This document shows, piece after piece, positions 12,910 to 25,552 of a stretch of DNA of 64,000 nucleotides. Within the stretch, counting starts at the first letter, position 1. Every line of letters begins with the position of its first letter. Source of the DNA: Litomosoides sigmodontis (lineage: Eukaryota > Nematoda > Chromadorea > Rhabditida > Onchocercidae); NCBI GenBank assembly GCA_963070105.1, contig OY718805.1:1178001-1242000 (forward strand), in the 5' to 3' direction. Both the position numbers and the translations under genes were made by a program. The notes beneath the pieces were generated by a model that made no database searches, was not told the origin of the DNA, and saw only the letters and a program-made list of their open reading frames with translations.

Positions 12910-14846
12910 CGGTAATATTAGTGAAAAAATCACCTAAATTTCCAAATTTATTTTCGTTTTCTAATTTTCTACTTATCGTTCAATAAATTTTTTAGAGAAA
13001 AGCAATGCGGTGAAATGGTTCATATCGAATGAAATGAGAAGGAGTGCTACCCTAAACAGTAATAATAATAAAAGCTGCAAGGGATGGAAAATTTTTTCAA
13101 ATTCTGGCGCTTTTTTCGTTTAGAAGAAAAATGGCAATGTTTCGTTGTGATGACGCCATAACACAACAAAATAAATTATATGTTCCATAAGTTTAATTTT
13201 ATATTATTAAATCTCCGCACTCTTACACATACACGCATTCTTTCACTTTCTTTTTTAAATAGAATTAATTAAAGCGATAATTTTGACGAAAGAATCAATC
13301 TTTTTTCCAATTAATGTGATTTAATACATTTAATATTGCAAATTTTTTTGCCAATTAATCGAAAAGTAAAACTGAAAGTAAAAAATCATCTAAAGATGTG
13401 AATGGGAGGATTACTTCTGAAGCGAAGCTCAATTAATTACTTACCTAAATTATCACAAAATGTTGAAGTTTTTATTCTTGAAGGCGTAAGGCAGACTTCA
13501 CTTCACAAGCTCGTATTGATTCCTTAGAAGGGAGATGTCTTGCTTTTGTATTTACAAAATACAAGACTACGTCACTGGCATTTTTTTGCATATTCAAATT
13601 TTTCTCATGCAAAATGAATGCAACAAATATACAACAAAGAAATGCATGAAATTTTTTGCGACTAAATCAAAAATTTGCATTAAATGTTTAAAAGAAAGGG
13701 GAACATTCAAATCCATCCATGACATGGAAGAAACAGTAATGGAATTAATTTCCGATTTCATTTTTTAATGTTGAAGAGATTGAAAGAGGCAGCAATTGAA
13801 ATGCTAATTAATAGCATCAAGCAGCAAAGAGTAAAAAGTTGAAAAAAATGAAAAAAAAATAAAAAGCCAAAAACGGAAACTTATTAACCTTCAGTCTCAT
13901 TTCGCTAAAACTTTTTTCCGTAATTATCAATCTTAGGTGCCGGAAGAATTTCAATCTTCCGCAGCATACACAGTAATTGTTGTTAGCATTCATTTGAACC
14001 AAAAGTAGGAATGGTTCGTCTGTTTCTCTCGTCCTCTAATTTGCAACGTATTTCTGCTAGTTCACTTTTTTCTCCGTTTCAGGTTGTGCTATAAGTTAAA
14101 TTAGTGCGACAGTTTATCACACCTCTCCCAGGCATTCATCCAACTTCTCTTTTTATGCAATTATTGAAATTTAACCAACCGTACTGCCTAATTGATGACA
14201 ATTACTACGCGAAGTGACTTCCCATTTATCAAAGATCGACATGACATAGTTTACATTTTCATTCACAAAAATGCATTTTCCATTCATTGATCATTCCCCG
14301 TCTATTCCTTTCAGTTTTATCCATCGTTTTGCTAATTCCGCTAAATAGCGGGAAATATTTGCTTGCCATACCATCGAAATAAAATATGACAAATAAACGG
14401 ACTTTTTAAAATTTTGCAACAATTTCTAAAACTGAAAAATAGTCCGTCGACTGCTGAAACAAGGAAAGGATAATACTATGAGCATCTAAATCACTATTAA
14501 TGAAATTGGTTCGGATTGATTTAAAATTTTTTTAGAGGTAAAGAACCAATGAGAGAGTTACTTAAAGTATTACTAATTAACATGGCATATGTCAATTTTA
14601 GTTGTTTCTCCCATTCACAGAAGATGTATGTGCAATGCGGCTAAGTTAACACTTTCTATTTAATTTTTAAAATTTGTATATTTGCAAATTCAAATTCAAT
14701 TTAGAAAAAATGATGGTGAAATGAAATCTTGAAAACGTATAAAATTGAAGCAAATTTCATTCTTAATGGATCATTTCCTATTTTGATTTCTATACTGACT
14801 TGGTTGTGCATGCCATCTGTCATATTGGATTGTCCGGAAAAAGTGC

Positions 14847-17800
14847 ATGGAATCCACAACAACGCTACTGTGGCAGTGGTGGTCGCGGTCATCGTTGAAG
14901 GCGGCAATACCAAAGCATTACGCGCAAGTTAATGTTCACGCCTTTCCTGCTCAGTTCGAGTAAACCATAATACTTTGAATAAATCATTGAGTTGCTAATT
15001 GCTTATGTAAACAGTGCCTTAAAGGTATTCAAAGAACGCTCATTACGTGAGGCATTCGTACTTGATCCTGTAAAAATGGCCGTGTCACCAGACGGAAAAT
15101 ACGTCTTCATAATTGGTAGTCGAAAAGTTAGTTGATAGAGAAAAAAGGAGAAGAGAAATGTGTCGTTCGTTCTTCTTCCATTAAAATATATTGAAATTAA
15201 AATTTTTGGAGCTATTAAAACAATTTTGAAAGTTGACAATCACAGAAATTTCGATGACAAAATCATAGCAGTTTTCGAAAAGAACTAAATTGTGTACTTA
15301 AATCCTATATCATTACTTCTATTCTTGTGATATATTCTATTGCTATAATAATTATAATTAATTATATTATAACTTTGTTACGAGAAGCTTCATTCATTTT
15401 TGCGTTACATCGACGTATAAGATGGATAAAGATTAGTTATCGAAATTATTTTTTTTTTTCATAAATTTAACTTTTATTGAAACAAAAGTAGATAGTGGTC
15501 ACGTCGGAGCGCGGCCCGATGGAATGGGCTACATCATTTAAAATGGACGTGTTTGATTTGAATTTGGAGGGACGTCGGACGCTACTTCTTAGTGATTTGT
15601 TCGATTTTGGTGATTACCTTATACACGTTTACGCGCTTGACAGTAATACGCTCATCTTATTGGATTACAATCATCGTCAAACAACGCTACGACAACGAAT
15701 CGTCAAAGTTGGAAAATATTGCAACACACGTTTCTTCTGCGTTTCCATTCCCTCAAATATTATTGCCAGCAAATTAATCAGTCAATACTTAATGCACGGA
15801 GTGACTTTTCCAATTAAATTTAATTACTGTTACTTTCCTTTCTTCCTCAGACAGTAACTATTTATGACTGAGCTAAGTGATAGCAAGTAATTCAGATTGC
15901 AACGAATATAGCAATTTCACCATTTCATCGATGCTATCACTACGGCACCTCTCAGACGTCGTTCATTAAAGCGGCGATTGGTGATAGGTTGTGTGCTATT
16001 GTTAGCAGGGAGCGATTCGGTAGGAGCGTTTCATTGCTAAAATTTTTATTTCAAACAGAAAATGTAACTGCTAATTTGTGCTAGCAAAGACAGGAATTAG
16101 CTCATACAGTTCGAATTTGAGGCCAAACTTTTATTGCTATAAATATTATTAAACTAAAATTCTGCCATTTATAGAGGGACAGTTTGTTGCATTAATTATT
16201 CCAAAAGATCCAATTCAATCGGATGAATTCGGTACACCAATTAACATTTCCATATATGTCAATAATGTAAGTGAAGTTTCTTCTTTTGTTCATATTCCAG
16301 CGGATATTGAGGAATTCATTATCATCATCATCACTATCATTATCATCATCGTTATTTATTGTTATCATCATTATTTATCGTTATTAATTGTTACTCGTGC
16401 TACTTAAATACTGCGTGAATTATACTTTCAGTCCGTTAATCAATTAATAGCAATGGCGCATGTTCATTCATATCAATTTTTAGATGAATTCTGAACTTCA
16501 AGCAGCACTATCATTAAACATCTGTCATTACATAGCGCCATTCTTTTCACATGATGATCGTGACCTGTGCTTTTTGACTGTCAGTAGTTTGAACTTAAAT
16601 ATCGAACCATCAAGTATCAGCTGTTTAAATTTATGGTATATTTTTCCTATTCAAAAAAAATTGTCCATGTTTACCAGTTATGATTAATTAAAGCCTAACA
16701 ATGAATTAATTAAAGGTATCTTTTGCTATGAAAACAGTTTGTAATTTCGCCAATTTATTTCATTTCATTAACATTCTTTTTTTGGATGCAATCACAAACA
16801 AAAATCATAAAATATTTACACAAATAATTAATTAGGACCGTTTAAAGATGTAACTAGCCAATTTAAAAATGTAGTTAGCCATAATTAGTAAAAATGATCG
16901 AACGTTTTATCAAATATGTGAATTTCATATTGAAATTCACATGTCTGTGAGTGAAAAGAAAAGTTGTTATCTTTTCCTTATTCTGATCTAATCAAAGAGG
17001 AAATGATAAACTTCGATATTTCATCGATCGAAATCAAATGAACTTTGATAAGCTGTTTGCAGCAGCTACAAGTGGTATTCACGCGATGCAGCAGCTGACG
17101 AAATCAGCGGTTTCCCACGAGACGAATATGAACAAACACCAATTCTCGTCGATTGTTTCATTTGTCAAAATGGCAATCGACAGGTTTGATTAAGGCAATA
17201 AGGCTGAGAGTTGTAACCCGTAGAACTAGTTAATTGTACGATTTAGATTGGCTTAGTTGCGCGCTACCGTACGCCGCCAAATCATTGGCGTTGGCAACTT
17301 TGTTCCGTTCTTCAATGGATGCAAATGCGCTTTGTGCGATTATTTTTCCTAACTATGGATTTACAAGCGGAAACATTTGGGAAGATTATTCTACATTTTA
17401 CAACGCTTCTTAGCTATCTAAGGGATCGCTTAGTATTACGACCATATGCCAGGTAGGTAAATACACTTCCGTGTGACCTTTTTGTTATTTTTTCTAATTA
17501 TCAGTCAGTTGACGCAATTGCATTGAAACTTTTACAACTTTTCATAGGAACTTTCACATATTGCTATTTCAGAATGGGAATTTTAAATTTAAAATCCTGG
17601 AAATGGATTGATCACTCATATATGTTGAAAGATGTTCACTATGTCGATCAGTTAACAGATCTAGCATCAGAAAGCGGACAAATCGTTTCATTCATTTCAC
17701 AAGTAAATAATTTTCCCATAGCAACTTACGATATATATATATATATAAAGCTCCGAGTAATTTTAGTTCCATCACTCCTGGAAAAACAAATCCTCGAAAG

Positions 17801-18038
17801 TTTTCGGATCCATCATCACGCTAGAAAGAGCTAATTGTAACCAAATAACAAGATCCGAAAAATATTCTCCCTCTAGACATGGGCTGAAAACGAATGCGAA
17901 CAGAGCATACGACTCGGAAAATCTCTTGTGTCCACGATGCCACTGTTCGCACTCGCCGATTTTGAACTTCGATGTCAGGGAAGTCTTGAGCTACGTAACC
18001 TTCGGCGCCAATTCTTAAAGCATCTGAGAAACACTTGA
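14847..18038 (+). CDS. Unrecognised protein, WD40/beta-propeller-like N-terminal part and helical C-terminal part
   Basis: Ten exons (14847-14959, 15015-15126, 15492-15707, 15896-15980, 16175-16266, 16484-16635, 17063-17183, 17247-17452, 17573-17702, 17877-18038) join with consistent phases to 462 residues, beginning MESTTTLLWQWWSRSS. Residues 50-75 contain KMAVSPDGKYVFIIGSRK, typical of a propeller blade, and strand-rich blocks follow (HVYALDSNTLILLDYN, GQFVALIIPKD). From about residue 290 the protein looks helical, with an acidic DAAADEISGFPRDEYEQTP stretch, then PPNHWRWQLCSVLQWMQMRF and SYMLKDVHYVDQLTDLASES. I do not recognise the family. A multi-subunit complex member such as Mediator MED16 was considered, but the match is poor. 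The start is uncertain: the frame is open upstream to a TGA near 14808, and there is no clean acceptor before the ATG. Exon 3 could instead splice to an acceptor at 15850, giving TVTIYD and an early stop. Confidence 0.7.
16916..16942. repeat. 12-bp perfect inverted repeat, 3-base loop
   Basis: ATGTGAATTTCA is followed by TAT and its exact reverse complement. It lies in the sixth intron of the propeller-like gene. Confidence 0.85.
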
Positions 18039-18311
18039 CACACCGACATTTTTCTGGAAGATGGCAATACTGATTATGATTAACTAGATCGCCCCACTTC
18101 CAACGAATTCAACGAGAAACTAACTACTCCGGAGACCAGGCTAATCGAACGACACCCATCACACTCTCCTCACTCCCTGTTATTCACTGAAAACATGAAA
18201 ATCGAAAAATTCCACTAGTGGTAATGCATCCGTATTCCAAACACTGTATATTACCATTCCACAAACTCCTATTAGTATGAGACATCGTCTATGGAGAGCT
18301 TACCAACTAGT

Positions 18312-18330
18312 AATAAAGTAAACATTTATT
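18312..18330. terminator. Head-on polyadenylation signals of two convergent genes
   Basis: AATAAA at 18312-18317 on the plus strand serves the propeller-like gene ending at 18038. TTTATT at 18325-18330 is AATAAA on the minus strand and serves rps-9, whose stop is at 18384. The two signals are 7 bases apart, so the two 3' UTRs should overlap. The rest of 18039-18383 holds no other feature. Confidence 0.6.
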
Positions 18331-18383
18331 TTTTGACGCAAAATGACAGTGACACTGTAACAGACAAAAGTAATTTTTAATGT

Positions 18384-19559
18384 CTATTCATCTCCATCGC
18401 TAACTTCATCTTCTCCAACGGCGCCTTTCTTTGCATTACGTCTTTTTACACGTCCTGCACGACCACCACCGAATGGTGACTTTAATGAAAAATCAATGTG
18501 CTTCTGGGAATCCAAGCGAACAATGAATGATGGCACATTCACAATTTGACGTCGAACGCTAAAATAAGAACAATAAACATTATTCTTATGATCCGAATCA
18601 AGACTTTAAGACAATATTGTTGCGATTCTTAACCTTTACATTCACTATTCATAATTATCAAAGAAAGGCACTCAAATAAGCATGCGCTATTCCTCGATTA
18701 AAAGGAATGAAAAACGAAATTCAAACACTGCTAAATTAAAAAAATTCTAAACATCACGCTGCTCCAGATGGTTTCCATAAAATATTGGATACGATGAAGA
18801 ACACATGCGCAGAAAAGATTAGGATACATACCGTATATGTTTTTGCCTGATCAAGACACGAGCGTGATGAATGGACTTCGCTAATCCGAGTTTGAAAACT
18901 TGAGTTTGCAAGCGGCGCTCTAAGAAATCTTCAACTCGTAAACCCAATACATAATCGAGTTTCATTCGATCTTCGCTTAATACTCCAATTCGAACAAGAC
19001 GTCTCAACAATGCATTACCTTCAAACAAGCGCCTTGGATCCTGAAAACAACTGTTTTAGATCACTAAAATAACTTAATAATAAAAAACTCAGCTTTTCAG
19101 TAGCTAGCACTAAATAACAGTTTTCATATCATCTATACAAACAAAATGCACATAGTCCCTTGTCAACATTTTTTTTAACAAGCGGTTTTTCCGACTGCTA
19201 GAACTTTACAATCCGTGCGGTAATATAAATCTTTATATATGTGCTCCTCCAACAAACCTTCTCCTCAAGCGTAAGTAATGTCCGAGCAGCTTTTCGAATT
19301 TTCGCTAATGTGTACTTTACGCGCCACACTTCGCGTTTATTACGTAAACCAAATTCTCCAATCAGTTTCAATTCCTATAACATATTAATGGCTGTAGAAA
19401 TCCGGTGTAAAAAGTCAGATTCCTTAAAAATCGATATCTAATGATATCGAAATTCTTCGAATATAGAATGAATGAACAAACCTGATCCAGACGTTCTTTT
19501 TCAAATGGACGTCTCGGACTTTTGTATACCTTCGACATAACATTTTTGACGCGCGGCAT
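18384..19559 (-). CDS. rps-9: 40S ribosomal protein S9 (uS4)
   Basis: Four exons (19482-19559, 19258-19374, 18832-19040, 18384-18558) give 192 residues, against 194 in human RPS9. The N-terminus is [20 protein letters not shown]. The middle exons contain [20 protein letters not shown] and [19 protein letters not shown]. The S4 RNA-binding domain is at about residues 105-155 ([31 protein letters not shown]). The tail is basic, then acidic ([20 protein letters not shown], ending EVSDGDE). uS4 binds 18S rRNA early in small-subunit assembly and sits near the mRNA entry channel. All four exons join in consistent phase. The sequence before the ATG has no clean TTTCAG, so trans-splicing is not evident. 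Confidence 0.97.
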
Positions 19560-20520
19560 TTCGTCTACCTTTGTTAAACTACTTGTGCAGAGTTACACCC
19601 ACGCCTTAACAAATTAACTAGTCTTCATATAAAATAAGCAACACAATTCAGAGAGATCAATCACGACCTTATTAATCGCACGCTTTTAAGCCGCATCCAT
19701 TCAGCGATAAATACACTCTATATTTCGGAATATATCTTATACATATTGCATGAAATGCCTAGGAATTTTGAAATATACAACGCTTTAAATCAAAATACAG
19801 ATGTATAAAACCACAATTTTACTTAGCGTCACTTCATATGTGGACATATTCCACCGTAATTTCAGCATCAGAAAAGTGATGAAATAATCTTTATTTCGAT
19901 TCATGCGCAACAAATCGTTACTACATGGCGTAACAGTATTCGTATTACCCGACGAAAACCACATCCACCAAACACACGCAACCAACACACGACGAATAAA
20001 TCCCATTTCCCACCACCCTCGGAGAGCCTACCAGCGGTAACACGAAAACCAACAAAATATGGGCGCACTTAGCAAGTACCCAAGTAATCGTTTCAAGAAC
20101 CAGATTCGAAGGTTACAGCTAAACAGAAATGTTGGATAGAAAAATGCAATGTAGCTAATAAAAAGGCTATTGGATTAACAGTTATTAGACTTTACTGTCG
20201 ACATACTTTAGTTCTATACCATTTACTTTAAAGACATTCACGCATGCTCGCAACACACGGCGGTAATAGCCTTGAAAGCTTCATACTCTATAACAGGCAC
20301 GCTATAAGAAAAACCAATTTTTTTAAAAAAATTTTTATAAAATTCTCAAATTTATCTAATGCCTTTATCTAACAAATTTGTCTAATACTATTTTCTGGAC
20401 TTAAATTTCAATAATTTCCCTACATGTACATTTTACAGTGCATCCGCAGTAAAACATATGTAAATGACATATGTAAAATAATGCCAACTGTATTATTTTT
20501 CATCGAATTGTCCAAAAGAG
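19560..20520. other. Divergent intergenic region between rps-9 and the small membrane protein gene
   Basis: Presumably it carries the promoters of both flanking genes. One minus-strand frame (19785-20006) begins with a hydrophobic signal-like segment, but it has no good donor or partner exon, so it is not called. Confidence 0.5.
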
Positions 20521-21240
20521 ATGGTTGTCTTAACGTTTCAAATATTCATATTATTTATTGCCGTGAGGTATGGGAAATTATCAGTTCATGGCGGTAATAA
20601 TCTTCGTGATACCGCAGGAGAAGTGAAACTCATCAATAGTGGCAAAATACCAGCTGTTACATCTGAAGAAATAGCGAATATTACAAGTATCCTCCATAGC
20701 TTCTCGTTCAACAATGGCATTGATATTCATTCCAAAGAGAACGAATTTGGGGATTTTTTCCTAATTTTGAAGTCAAAATAATCCAAACAGTATATTAGCA
20801 GCTTCATTTACTTGTGAAGGTTTCTGAAAAGGCATTGCGTGAAAATCTCAACACTTCATTCTTCACCACAATTCATTTTTAATTAAATTATTCATGCAAA
20901 AATAATAAATCAAAAATAATAAAAAATAAATAAAAATAATAAAAACTAAAATAATAAAAAGTCTAAACTATTTGCAGATTTTCATCGTACAATCGATCAG
21001 ACGAACAATCAACCAGATTGTACTGGGAGTTATCACATAGAGCATAATGAGAGCACGGGGTCTGAAACACATCAGAGATCGCTGAGGGAAATACAGTGGA
21101 AATCAAAGATGTTCTGGGCAACTGTCATTACAATTTCGATTCTATGGATCTTAATTTCGATCAGCCTGGCATCTCTTATATACATAAGAATTGTATATAT
21201 GCATCATACTATTTCGCAGATATTTTGTCCAAAAGATTGA
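20521..21240 (+). CDS. Small predicted type I membrane protein, unknown function
   Basis: Exon 1 (20521-20686) and exon 2 (20978-21240) join at a GTATCC donor and a TTTGCAG acceptor in matching phase, giving 142 residues. The start MVVLTFQIFILFIAV is a probable signal peptide. It is followed by a short hydrophilic ectodomain of about 80 residues with one clear N-glycosylation sequon (NES), a second (NIT) that spans the exon junction, and one cysteine. Then comes one transmembrane segment at about residues 105-130 (WATVITISILWILISISLAS), and a short tail (IYIRIVYMHHTISQIFCPKD) ends the protein. No family is recognised. An earlier donor at 20567 (GTATGG) or read-through of exon 1 to the TAA at 20779 are alternatives, so the model is tentative. 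It is likely a lineage-restricted gene if real. Confidence 0.5.
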
Positions 21241-21986
21241 AGATTTTCATTGCTTCACTTCTGATAATTCTCATCATTTATTGGAAGGTTGCAGAATTGC
21301 AAAATTCCAGCAAAAGTTTTGACAGTCGTTTTGGGTGAAGATCGTTTTGCAGCTGCCTTACACAACATCGCCGACATTTGCATTTGTTTACTGAATTAAA
21401 GCGAACACAGTTTTGAGAAAATGACCTTTTTACACCTGCTTCATTCACGTCTGCTTACGGAAATACATGTTTGCTGAAGTAATACCGTTTTCAAACAATT
21501 AACGAAAGCAATTCCACTAAAAATCTTGTGGTGTACGTTTCACAGTTTCGGAATGTAATACCGTTGATCGTCTTCATTTATGTATGAAAAGTATGCACGC
21601 CTAAGCGAATTAGCGCTAGACAAGTTGATTTAATAGAAACATGAGGTGAACCATAATGTAACGTTGCATTCAGGGAACCTCTTCACTTCACAACATCAAT
21701 TCTGTGCATGAATAGCACTTCAAATTCCCGTCAATTAAAAATTCTTCCGAAGCCTTGCCGGTAGCCCACATCCTTTCAGGAGAAAACTTAACGTGAAGTG
21801 TATGAAGCAGCAGGTCTATTCCACAGCACTTAGCAATGCCAAACATCCGTTGTGACATAATGAGATAACGGTCGGAATATTTGGGAAGTTCTTCTGTCGA
21901 AAGTTTGTACCTTCTGATCCGTCGTCGTTCTTATTCTCTTTGGTTATGCCACGCGCACTTTTATTTTTATTTTTTCAGATATTGTG
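21241..21986. other. Intergenic, upstream of rrp-9
   Basis: No open frame of note. It ends in a pyrimidine tract and TTTTTTCAG at 21971-21978, the likely trans-splice acceptor of the next gene. Confidence 0.5.
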
Positions 21987-24900
21987 ATGTCGTTTTTCAT
22001 CAGGAATCGGTCCAGTCACGGTAACGATGCGAACGTGAGAAATAAGGTATTTTGTTGAAAATTTCTTTCACTGAAGTTGATATATATCACCGCCACTCTG
22101 CACTTCACTTTACGTTAAAAGCAACATTACGTAGACTTCAATGGACGTATGAAGTTAATTATTTGAAGCTTATTCCACTCTAGAAGCTACTCTTAGGTGT
22201 AACATATAGAAAAAGCAGGAAGGAATATATAAAACTGCGTTGTCCATCGTTAGTTTTTCTAATACTAAAGTAATATTGTTGGTGCAGTTGAAACGGAAGT
22301 TAACTGTGCCAAAGTTATCGCAGCGGAAGGCAAAATTAGCTAATGAGGACATCTCTTCGGACGAAGACGATTTGTTATACAATGACCACGACAAATTTGT
22401 TGAAAATCCAAGTGACGAAGAGCAGTATGAAGACATGCATGAAATGGCGTACCATAAAGCAAAACAGCTTTTGGACGATATTCAGGTGTTTAAACGATTT
22501 TATGGAAGGTTTTAGACTTTTGCTAACATATTTACATTATCAGTAGTACATGTGAATTTTAGTCTAAAACGTATGATTGTATTTCTTCACATGGAATCAA
22601 ATTAGCTAATCATTTGGTTGTAAAATTTATCTTCTCATACCTAATTAAATGGTTTTTTCTAACATTGCTTTCAAGTTGATATCAGTGTATAATTTAGACC
22701 GAACAGCTGAATGAAGAGGGCGATAGTGAAGCGATTACTCATCGTTTACGTGATGATGCTTTATCAAAAATTGCCACTCGACATCGAAAAGTTGCAGAGG
22801 GAGTACAACTGAGTGGTAGTGCGGTACAGTATAAAGCTCACAGGTTGGTAATGTGGTTTCAATCATATTGTTGTTTATAAAAATTTATGAGAAACTAACT
22901 TGGGAAAAAAATATGAAGGGATTTGAAGCCAGAATGCTAGCCGTTTGTCCATTAATTCTAAAAGAAATTTAGTAGGTTTGTAGATAACCTTTTCTTTGCA
23001 GTTGGCACTCAACTATTTATGGAGAATCAGCAAATTTCTCTTTGCTAATGAGTAATAAATATGTTGCAATTGTTTGATCGTCTTGTGGCTTTAATTTCTA
23101 GAACGTTACCAGATACATTCTACTTCGTGATGTTAACTGCCATATACTTTTTGTGGGAGATGAATTTTGAAATATCACATTTTAACTACGAACAGGTTAT
23201 TAGCGGAAATTTGGAAGGCAATAAGAAAGTTGATGCGCATTAAGTTGAATAATATTGTCGCTTGAAACTATGTAGGATTTTAAGTTTCAGATACTCAACT
23301 GTCGCGGTTGTTATGTCACATGATGACAGATATGTGGTGAGTTGCTCAAAGGATGCAACGATAGCGAAGTGTTAGTTTATTAGCCAAATTCACTGACATA
23401 ATATTCTTTCAATCTATATTTAGTCAGAATACTCAGAATCTATATTTTTTGGTTCACTGGTATTTTGAGGTCCTCAGCAAGTGTAGAAAAAACTAAGTTC
23501 CTTGGAAATTACTTTAACGCCGCAAGCTGCCGCTTGACGCACATTGAAGGCGAAGTACTAGACTTCGTTCTAAGTCCCGTTGCGCTGTGAAATACGAGCT
23601 TTCAAAAGTGCTTGCTGAAGGATAATTTTTCCTACCATGGCTCAAACACAAATAAGCTCTACATGTTCGGATATTCTTTGCTTTCGTTGTTCCGTTTTTC
23701 CTAGGGGAAATTGCATTATTTTCAGATGATTTAGAACAGGGAAAGGTAGTGGCTTCCATAAAATACGTTAAAGGAAATTGCATATCTCATCGGGGCCAAA
23801 TATTTTGCCTTGCAATTTCGGCCAACGATCGATATCTTGTAACTGGTGGTAGCGATTGTATTGTACGGGTTTGGAACTTCAGTAATTTGCAACATGTCAA
23901 AAATCTTGCCGGACATATGAATGCAATAACAGGTTTGTTTTGTGGTTACCTTATATAATTGGTTTTGTCTTGATTTTTACATTCCTTGAATTTTTTGCTT
24001 TTAATTCTTTTGTTTATGAAATTGTAAAAAAAATTGCCATGACTAAGCTAACTTGTCATGATTTTACAGGATTAGTATTTCGATTGAATACTCAACAACT
24101 CTATAGTTGCTCCAAAGACAGAAGTGTTAAAGTATGGGATTTGGAGCAGCTAGGATATGTAGATACGCTCTTTGGTCACGTTGATGCTGTAGTAGACATT
24201 GATGCTTTATCAAAGTGAATTTTCCAAAAAATTTGGGGTGCCTGAGAATGAATATAACTTTTATTTGGTGTTTGTCAAATTTTCAAATTTGACAAAAGTT
24301 TTGGAAATTTCGGGAAATTCCGAACTTGATTAAATTGGTATACGCTGCTAACTTACCAGTGGCTTGCAGATTTTACTAAAAATTTGAGATTTGAGAGTAT
24401 AAATTTATTTGCAGGGAGCGTTTGATAACGGCAGGCTCTCAAGATCGTACGGTAAGATTGTGGAAGGTACCTGAAGATAGTCATTTGATATTTAACGGTT
24501 ATTCAAGTTGCTTTAGCATTGATTGTGTGGCACTTATCAATGAAGATCATTTTGTGTCCGGTTCAGCTGATGGGTTAGTTAAGTCGTTATTATCTCTTAC
24601 TTGAGTCGTCATTAAAAGAAATCAGAATTAAAGTGGGACGAAAGTTAAACGGCCATTTACTGCCAAATTCAGTAAAGTACGGGAAACAGATGATCATAAT
24701 TGACTTTGAGAAATTGATATTTATATGGCACTCACACTTATTAGTTTGTCTTTTACTTCATTTGGTTTGCTAAAACTATTGAATATATCAGTTTAATTCC
24801 ACCTTTTTGATGGAAGTTTTTGGTCACCTTCGTGCTTTTTTCAGAAGTTTATGTGTTTGGTCGACATTTAAGAAAAAACCAGTTTGTACACAAGTAGAAG

Positions 24901-25552
24901 CACACGGTCGTGGTGCTGATAATCAGGCAAATTGGATTGTTTCCGTTGCAGCACGACGATACACAGATCTTATTGCGTCAGGTTCATGTGATGGATTTGT
25001 TCGTTTGTGGAAAGTCGCGGAAGATTATAAATCAATAGCAAACATTTTGTCTTGTGAGAGAGTAGGTTTTCGCAATATTTTCCTGTACTCTCATATGACT
25101 TGGTTTCTGACCGTTCAGAGAACTAGATTATTCAAAAATAACAGGATCAGCATTTCCATGTTTTTTTGATAGAGTAAATCAGAATGTCAGTAACTGATGC
25201 AAAAAAATTTTATTGTAGAATAAGATAAAATTGACGTTGATAATCCATAATGTTGAAAAGAACTGTAAGGGGTATATATGGTTAAATTTTCCTTGCAGTT
25301 TTCAGTTAGTTTGCATCCCATTCAATGATGATTCTTCTCAGTGCAATTCATACGTTTTTTGTGTATTTTAAAAATAAGTTTGAATTTCTTTTTATTCAGA
25401 GTGGCTTTATCAATCGACTCAGGTTTTCGGATGATGGTGAAGAAGTAGTGTGTGCTGTGGGTCAGGAACACAAATTTGGAAGATGGTGGAAAATTGCTGA
25501 AGCCAAGAATGTTATTACAGTATTTTCACTTACGTATGATGCTGTTGAATGA
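21987..25552 (+). CDS. rrp-9: U3 small nucleolar ribonucleoprotein WD40 protein RRP9 (U3-55K)
   Basis: Nine exons (21987-22046, 22288-22485, 22698-22843, 23291-23370, 23726-23932, 24070-24214, 24415-24573, 24845-25061, 25400-25552) give 454 residues; human U3-55K has 475. The N-terminal third is charged and disordered (EDISSDEDDLLYNDHDKFVE), as in the family. WD40 repeats follow, with SNDRYLVTGGSD-type blades, DRSVKVWDLEQLGYVDTLFG, SQDRTVRLWKVPEDSHLIF and the family-typical end GQEHKFGRWWKIAEAKN. RRP9 binds the box B/C motif of U3 snoRNA in the nucleolus and is needed for early 18S rRNA cleavages. The ATG is 8 bases after TTTTTTCAG, so the mRNA is probably trans-spliced. The exact end of exon 8 (GTAGGT donor at 25062) is inferred from the conserved GFINRLRF continuation. 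Confidence 0.95.
24271..24296. repeat. 12-bp perfect inverted repeat, 2-base loop
   Basis: TTTGTCAAATTT and its exact reverse complement are separated by TC. It lies in the intron after exon 6 of rrp-9. Confidence 0.85.

Larger units (their letters stand above)
7123..14846. other. Long gene-poor region with microsatellites and a few exon-like islands
   Basis: About 7.7 kb of AT-rich sequence with no recognisable protein. It contains the TG tract (7416-7548), a GA tract (8157-8182), a CA tract (9068-9116), a TTAA-type repeat near 10158-10179 and a GTA tract (12888-12909). Composition is less AT-rich at about 8500-9060. Exon-like islands are listed separately at 11142-11398 and 12496-12548. 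Part of it is probably the shared upstream region of the divergent CLIC-like and propeller-like genes. Confidence 0.6.

Noticed and set aside
19785..20006. Minus-strand frame beginning with a signal-like segment (MGFIRRVLVACVWWMWFSSG)
   Set aside because: No usable donor, no partner exon, and a hydrophobic AT-rich tail typical of chance frames.
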